64,000 nucleotides of DNA. It comes from UBA5314 sp964635975 (GTDB lineage Bacteria; Bacillota; Syntrophomonadia; Syntrophomonadales; Syntrophomonadaceae). Positions 61,619 through 64,000 of the stretch are shown here, piece by piece; positions within the stretch are counted from its first letter, which is position 1, and every line of letters starts with the position of its first letter. Below the pieces are notes generated by a model, which was not told the origin of the DNA, searched no databases, and saw only the letters and a list, made by a program, of their open reading frames with translations. The position numbers were made by a program, and so were the translations under genes. Location of the stretch: the NCBI GenBank assembly GCA_964635975.1, contig CAZWPO010000005.1, positions 1 through 64,000 of the forward strand. Reading direction: 5' to 3'.

Positions 61619-63112
61619 TTACTTCTGAGTATTGCTTTTTCTTAATTCACTTCTTTTAATCTTGCCATTAGGCGTACGGGGAAGTTCATTTACGAATTCT
61701 ATTATTTGGGGTTTCTTAAAAGCTGGCAGTACTTTTCTGATATGAGTATTTATATCCTGAATGCTGGCCTGGAGGTTCTTGAGAACAATATAGGCTTTGA
61801 TCTGAGTGGAATCATCTTTTTTCTCGCCGATAACGGCAGATTCCAAAACGTGCTCACAGCTGTTAATGGCATCTTCTATTTCAACAGGACTTATCCTATG
61901 CCCCAGGTACTTAATGAGGTCATCTCTCCTGCCTTTGATGTAGATATAGCCATCTTCGTCTATTTCTGCTAGGTCGCCGGTATAAAGCCAACCATCCTTT
62001 ATCACCGAGTCGGTATCGGCTTCATTGTTCCAATAACCTTTCATGATGTTTTCACCAAATGCGATAATTTCACCAATCTCACCGGGCAGAGCATCACTGC
62101 CATCCTCAGTAATGACCCTGAGGGTGACTCCGGGTATGCCTTTGCCGATCGATCCCGCTTTTTCAAAGATCAGGTCAGGTTCCAGGTAGCTCAGCCGGGC
62201 TGATGCTTCTGTTTGCCCGTACATGACAAATATTTTTAACTGTGGAGCCAAACCATTAAGTTTGGCAATATCCTCATAACTGGTACTTTCTCCGGCAAAG
62301 GTCACATATCGCAGGTGTTGCAGATGGAAAGCCTGCAAGCTTTCCTGTTTGAGCAGTATGTTTATGTACGATCCCACCGTTGATAAGCCGGTAACCTGGC
62401 TGGCATATAGCTGTTCTATGACTTTTATGGGATATGATACCCGGTTTTCGATGATGATCGTACCACCAACTTTAGTATGGGTGAGTAATAGTGAATTGCC
62501 ATATGAATAAGTAAAATTGATTACGGCCAACAAAGAGTCTTTATCGGTTAATCCGAGATACTGAACTATCGCTTCAGTATTTGCGGTCAGGTTTTTGTGA
62601 GTGAGGGTTATCCCTTTCGGTATTCGTGTAGTACCAGAAGTGTACAATATAAGCGCCGGCAGGGTACCATCATCTGTTAAACTCCAGGTGGTATCTGGAG
62701 TATATGCCGGTCTATCGATCCAGAAACGGTTGATATCGATCATTCTACTCTCGTCAATAGCGACGTTGCCTTGAAGTCTTTTCTTGAATATTGTATTGGT
62801 GATTATCAGTCCGGGCGTTGTATCGGCGATTATATAATTAATGATATCGATACTATTATTTTTATTTATTGGAACAGCGATGCAGTTTGCGCGCAGCACC
62901 CCAAAAAAAGCAGCGATGTATTCGACGGAATTGTCAAGGTATATGACGATTCTATCGCCGCTTACCAGGCCGGCTTCGTTTATTAGTTTGGCAACAGCGA
63001 GAGAACTATGGTAGATTTCTAAATACGTAAATATGCCGTCTTTATCAACAAGATAAACCTTATCCGGATATCGACGGGTGCTGTCCTGTAGGAATGAAAA
63101 GATATTATTCAT
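61619..63112 (-). CDS. AMP-forming acyl/amino-acid ligase
   Basis: The 497-aa ANL-superfamily enzyme has the core motifs 'LILYTSGTTRIPKGITLTH' (A3, ATP loop), 'VMYGQTEASARLSYL' (A5), 'GWLYTGDLAEIDEDGYIYIKGRRDDLIKYLGHRISPVEIE' region (A7-A8, here cited by its parts) and 'LPRTPNGKIKRSEL' with the catalytic Lys (A10). It has no carrier domain, so it acts as a stand-alone ligase or loads a separate carrier protein or CoA. It resembles D-alanine- or acyl-activating enzymes of small-molecule clusters. It lies between a PP-loop ATPase and AsnB. Confidence 0.88.
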   Translation of the reverse strand: MNNIFSFLQDSTRRYPDKVYLVDKDGIFTYLEIYHSSLAVAKLINEAGLVSGDRIVIYLDNSVEYIAAFFGVLRANCIAVPINKNNSIDIINYIIADTTPGLIITNTIFKKRLQGNVAIDESRMIDINRFWIDRPAYTPDTTWSLTDDGTLPALILYTSGTTRIPKGITLTHKNLTANTEAIVQYLGLTDKDSLLAVINFTYSYGNSLLLTHTKVGGTIIIENRVSYPIKVIEQLYASQVTGLSTVGSYINILLKQESLQAFHLQHLRYVTFAGESTSYEDIAKLNGLAPQLKIFVMYGQTEASARLSYLEPDLIFEKAGSIGKGIPGVTLRVITEDGSDALPGEIGEIIAFGENIMKGYWNNEADTDSVIKDGWLYTGDLAEIDEDGYIYIKGRRDDLIKYLGHRISPVEIEDAINSCEHVLESAVIGEKKDDSTQIKAYIVLKNLQASIQDINTHIRKVLPAFKKPQIIEFVNELPRTPNGKIKRSELRKSNTQK

Positions 63113-63133
63113 TTAGGATTCACTCCTTGAAGT

Positions 63134-64000
63134 TTAGCGCGTTAGGTATTTATCCAGTTTATTCTTAACAAGGTTGATCACGGATTCATCACCTGACATA
63201 GAAAGCTTACTCAGACCTTCATCCCTTCTCAGGAAGCCTTCACGAACTAGATTGGCAATCTCTAGACTATAAGGATTGAAACCATAATCCCTGGTGTGTA
63301 TGGCATTGGCATAAGAATTTAAAAGACAATTTGTGCTGTTCATATCAGTATCACGGGGCTTTATCCAGCCTATACTTTCGATTGCTTTTAGGATCTCGTC
63401 TTCATTATAGTGACTGAATACCAATGGATATATGAACGAAGGAATATTATTCTGTTGTTTTTCAATCCATGCAGCATCAATGAAATACTTATTAAATTCC
63501 TCACCCAAATTCGATACAATGGGGTCCTGAATCTGTTTTTGATTGGCTAAAATCATTCTGTAATCCAATCTGATTATGGGAGCTTTTACATTCGCCTGGC
63601 CTGGTGTCCAGCCAAAACAAACGAAAGGTATTTTCCTGAGAATCGCTTCTTTATAAATAGTCGATTTTACCATACCTATGCAGGCTGTACATATCGAGCT
63701 GGCTCTTTCGAGAGCCTTTTTAGGGAATATCTCCTGTGAAGCCGCCAGGTTAAAGACCCGGGCAAGTTTCGCAAAAGAAGGCCTGATTATTAAACTGTCG
63801 ACATTAAGATTTGCAGTCGCTTCATGTATGTTGCGAAAGCACTGTTCTGTTAAAAAGCCATTGTCAAAGGTAACGGCCAGAACAGAAGCTTTAAATTTCT
63901 CTTTTAACTTATAGAGTGTAAAGGTGCTGTCTTTACCGCCGCTATATGCCAGAATCACCTGATAAGGCCGATTCTTGTACCTGGCGAAGGCCTCCAGCAT
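63134..64000 (-). CDS. PP-loop ATPase (N-type ATP pyrophosphatase), 5' end at window edge
   Basis: At least 288 aa are present; the ATG at 63998-64000 is the last codon in the window, so the true start may lie beyond. 'VILAYSGGKDSTFTLYKLKE' (SGGKDS PP-loop, about 15-34) and 'LAVTFDNGFLTEQC' place it with TtcA/WbpG-type enzymes, and 'SSICTACIGMVKSTI' supplies a CxxC pair that may bind metal or carry sulfur. Relatives adenylate a substrate for amidation or thiolation, for example N-acetyl sugar amidotransferases and thioamide-forming enzymes. It is 21 bp upstream of the AMP-ligase gene in one operon. Confidence 0.82.
   Translation of the reverse strand: MLEAFARYKNRPYQVILAYSGGKDSTFTLYKLKEKFKASVLAVTFDNGFLTEQCFRNIHEATANLNVDSLIIRPSFAKLARVFNLAASQEIFPKKALERASSICTACIGMVKSTIYKEAILRKIPFVCFGWTPGQANVKAPIIRLDYRMILANQKQIQDPIVSNLGEEFNKYFIDAAWIEKQQNNIPSFIYPLVFSHYNEDEILKAIESIGWIKPRDTDMNSTNCLLNSYANAIHTRDYGFNPYSLEIANLVREGFLRRDEGLSKLSMSGDESVINLVKNKLDKYLTR

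Overview
The window looks like a chromosomal stretch from an anaerobic, spore-forming member of the Firmicutes (class Clostridia, with a Syntrophomonas/Desulfotomaculum-like flavour). The reasons are a SleB-type cortex-lytic hydrolase, ferredoxin-dependent 2-oxoacid oxidoreductase, a butyrate/4-hydroxybutyrate-type CoA-transferase, an oxygen-sensitive double-cubane reductase pair, a T-box leader, strong Shine-Dalgarno sites and mid-to-low GC. The species assignment is inference. No tRNA, rRNA or CRISPR array was seen.

1-11400 is accessory DNA. An IS21-like end, an IS3-type element whose OrfB carries an amber codon, a second IS3-type transposase broken by several lesions, two fossils of large serine recombinase C-termini and three copies of a short palindromic repeat surround a PadR-MFS-ABC export block (2649-6472) and three envelope genes (DUF4405-like membrane protein, SLH protein, ferritin-like DUF2202 lipoprotein).

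11400-18731 holds a PadR/FtsW-RodA pair, a Phd-ParE/RelE toxin-antitoxin pair with a palindrome over its -10 box, small conserved unknowns, and an XRE-TPR regulator leading a CPBP protease and a DUF6544-like protein. 18768-25490 is metabolic: a pseudouridine-phosphate glycosidase homologue divergent from a ribose-type ABC importer, then a QueG-like iron-sulfur protein, a double-cubane-cluster protein and its activating ATPase.

25615-35800 contains a DNase I-fold hydrolase, a secreted protein, a probable long structured non-coding RNA (27600 onward, with a consensus promoter, a 9-bp closing helix and a terminator), a CoA-disulfide-reductase-like flavoprotein, a secreted protein beside a MalT/LuxR regulator, and a CoA-transferase. 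36394-41633 is a trehalose block: fused synthase/phosphatase, beta-phosphoglucomutase and a GH65 phosphorylase, which together can make and phosphorolyse an alpha-glucodisaccharide.

41906-47245 (minus strand) is the most unusual operon: a FecCD-type importer (permease, ATPase, lipoprotein), a SAM methyltransferase, and a radical SAM enzyme fused to the C-lobe of the same substrate-binding-protein fold. A structured leader lies upstream. 47597-50523 has a GH130-like phosphorylase, a fossil of that same binding-protein C-terminus, and a TetR gene with a textbook promoter/operator followed by an iron-sulfur flavoprotein.

51823-56117 is a T-box-controlled operon (specifier read as AUC, isoleucine) encoding a four-subunit 2-oxoacid:ferredoxin oxidoreductase plus a CbiT/CobL-like protein with an altered SAM motif. 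The rest holds a beta-propeller protein, an Ig-like protein, a methyltransferase, SleB, a GT-D-fold protein and, at the right edge, an AsnB / AMP-ligase / PP-loop ATPase set that looks like part of a small-molecule or glycan-tailoring cluster running off the window.
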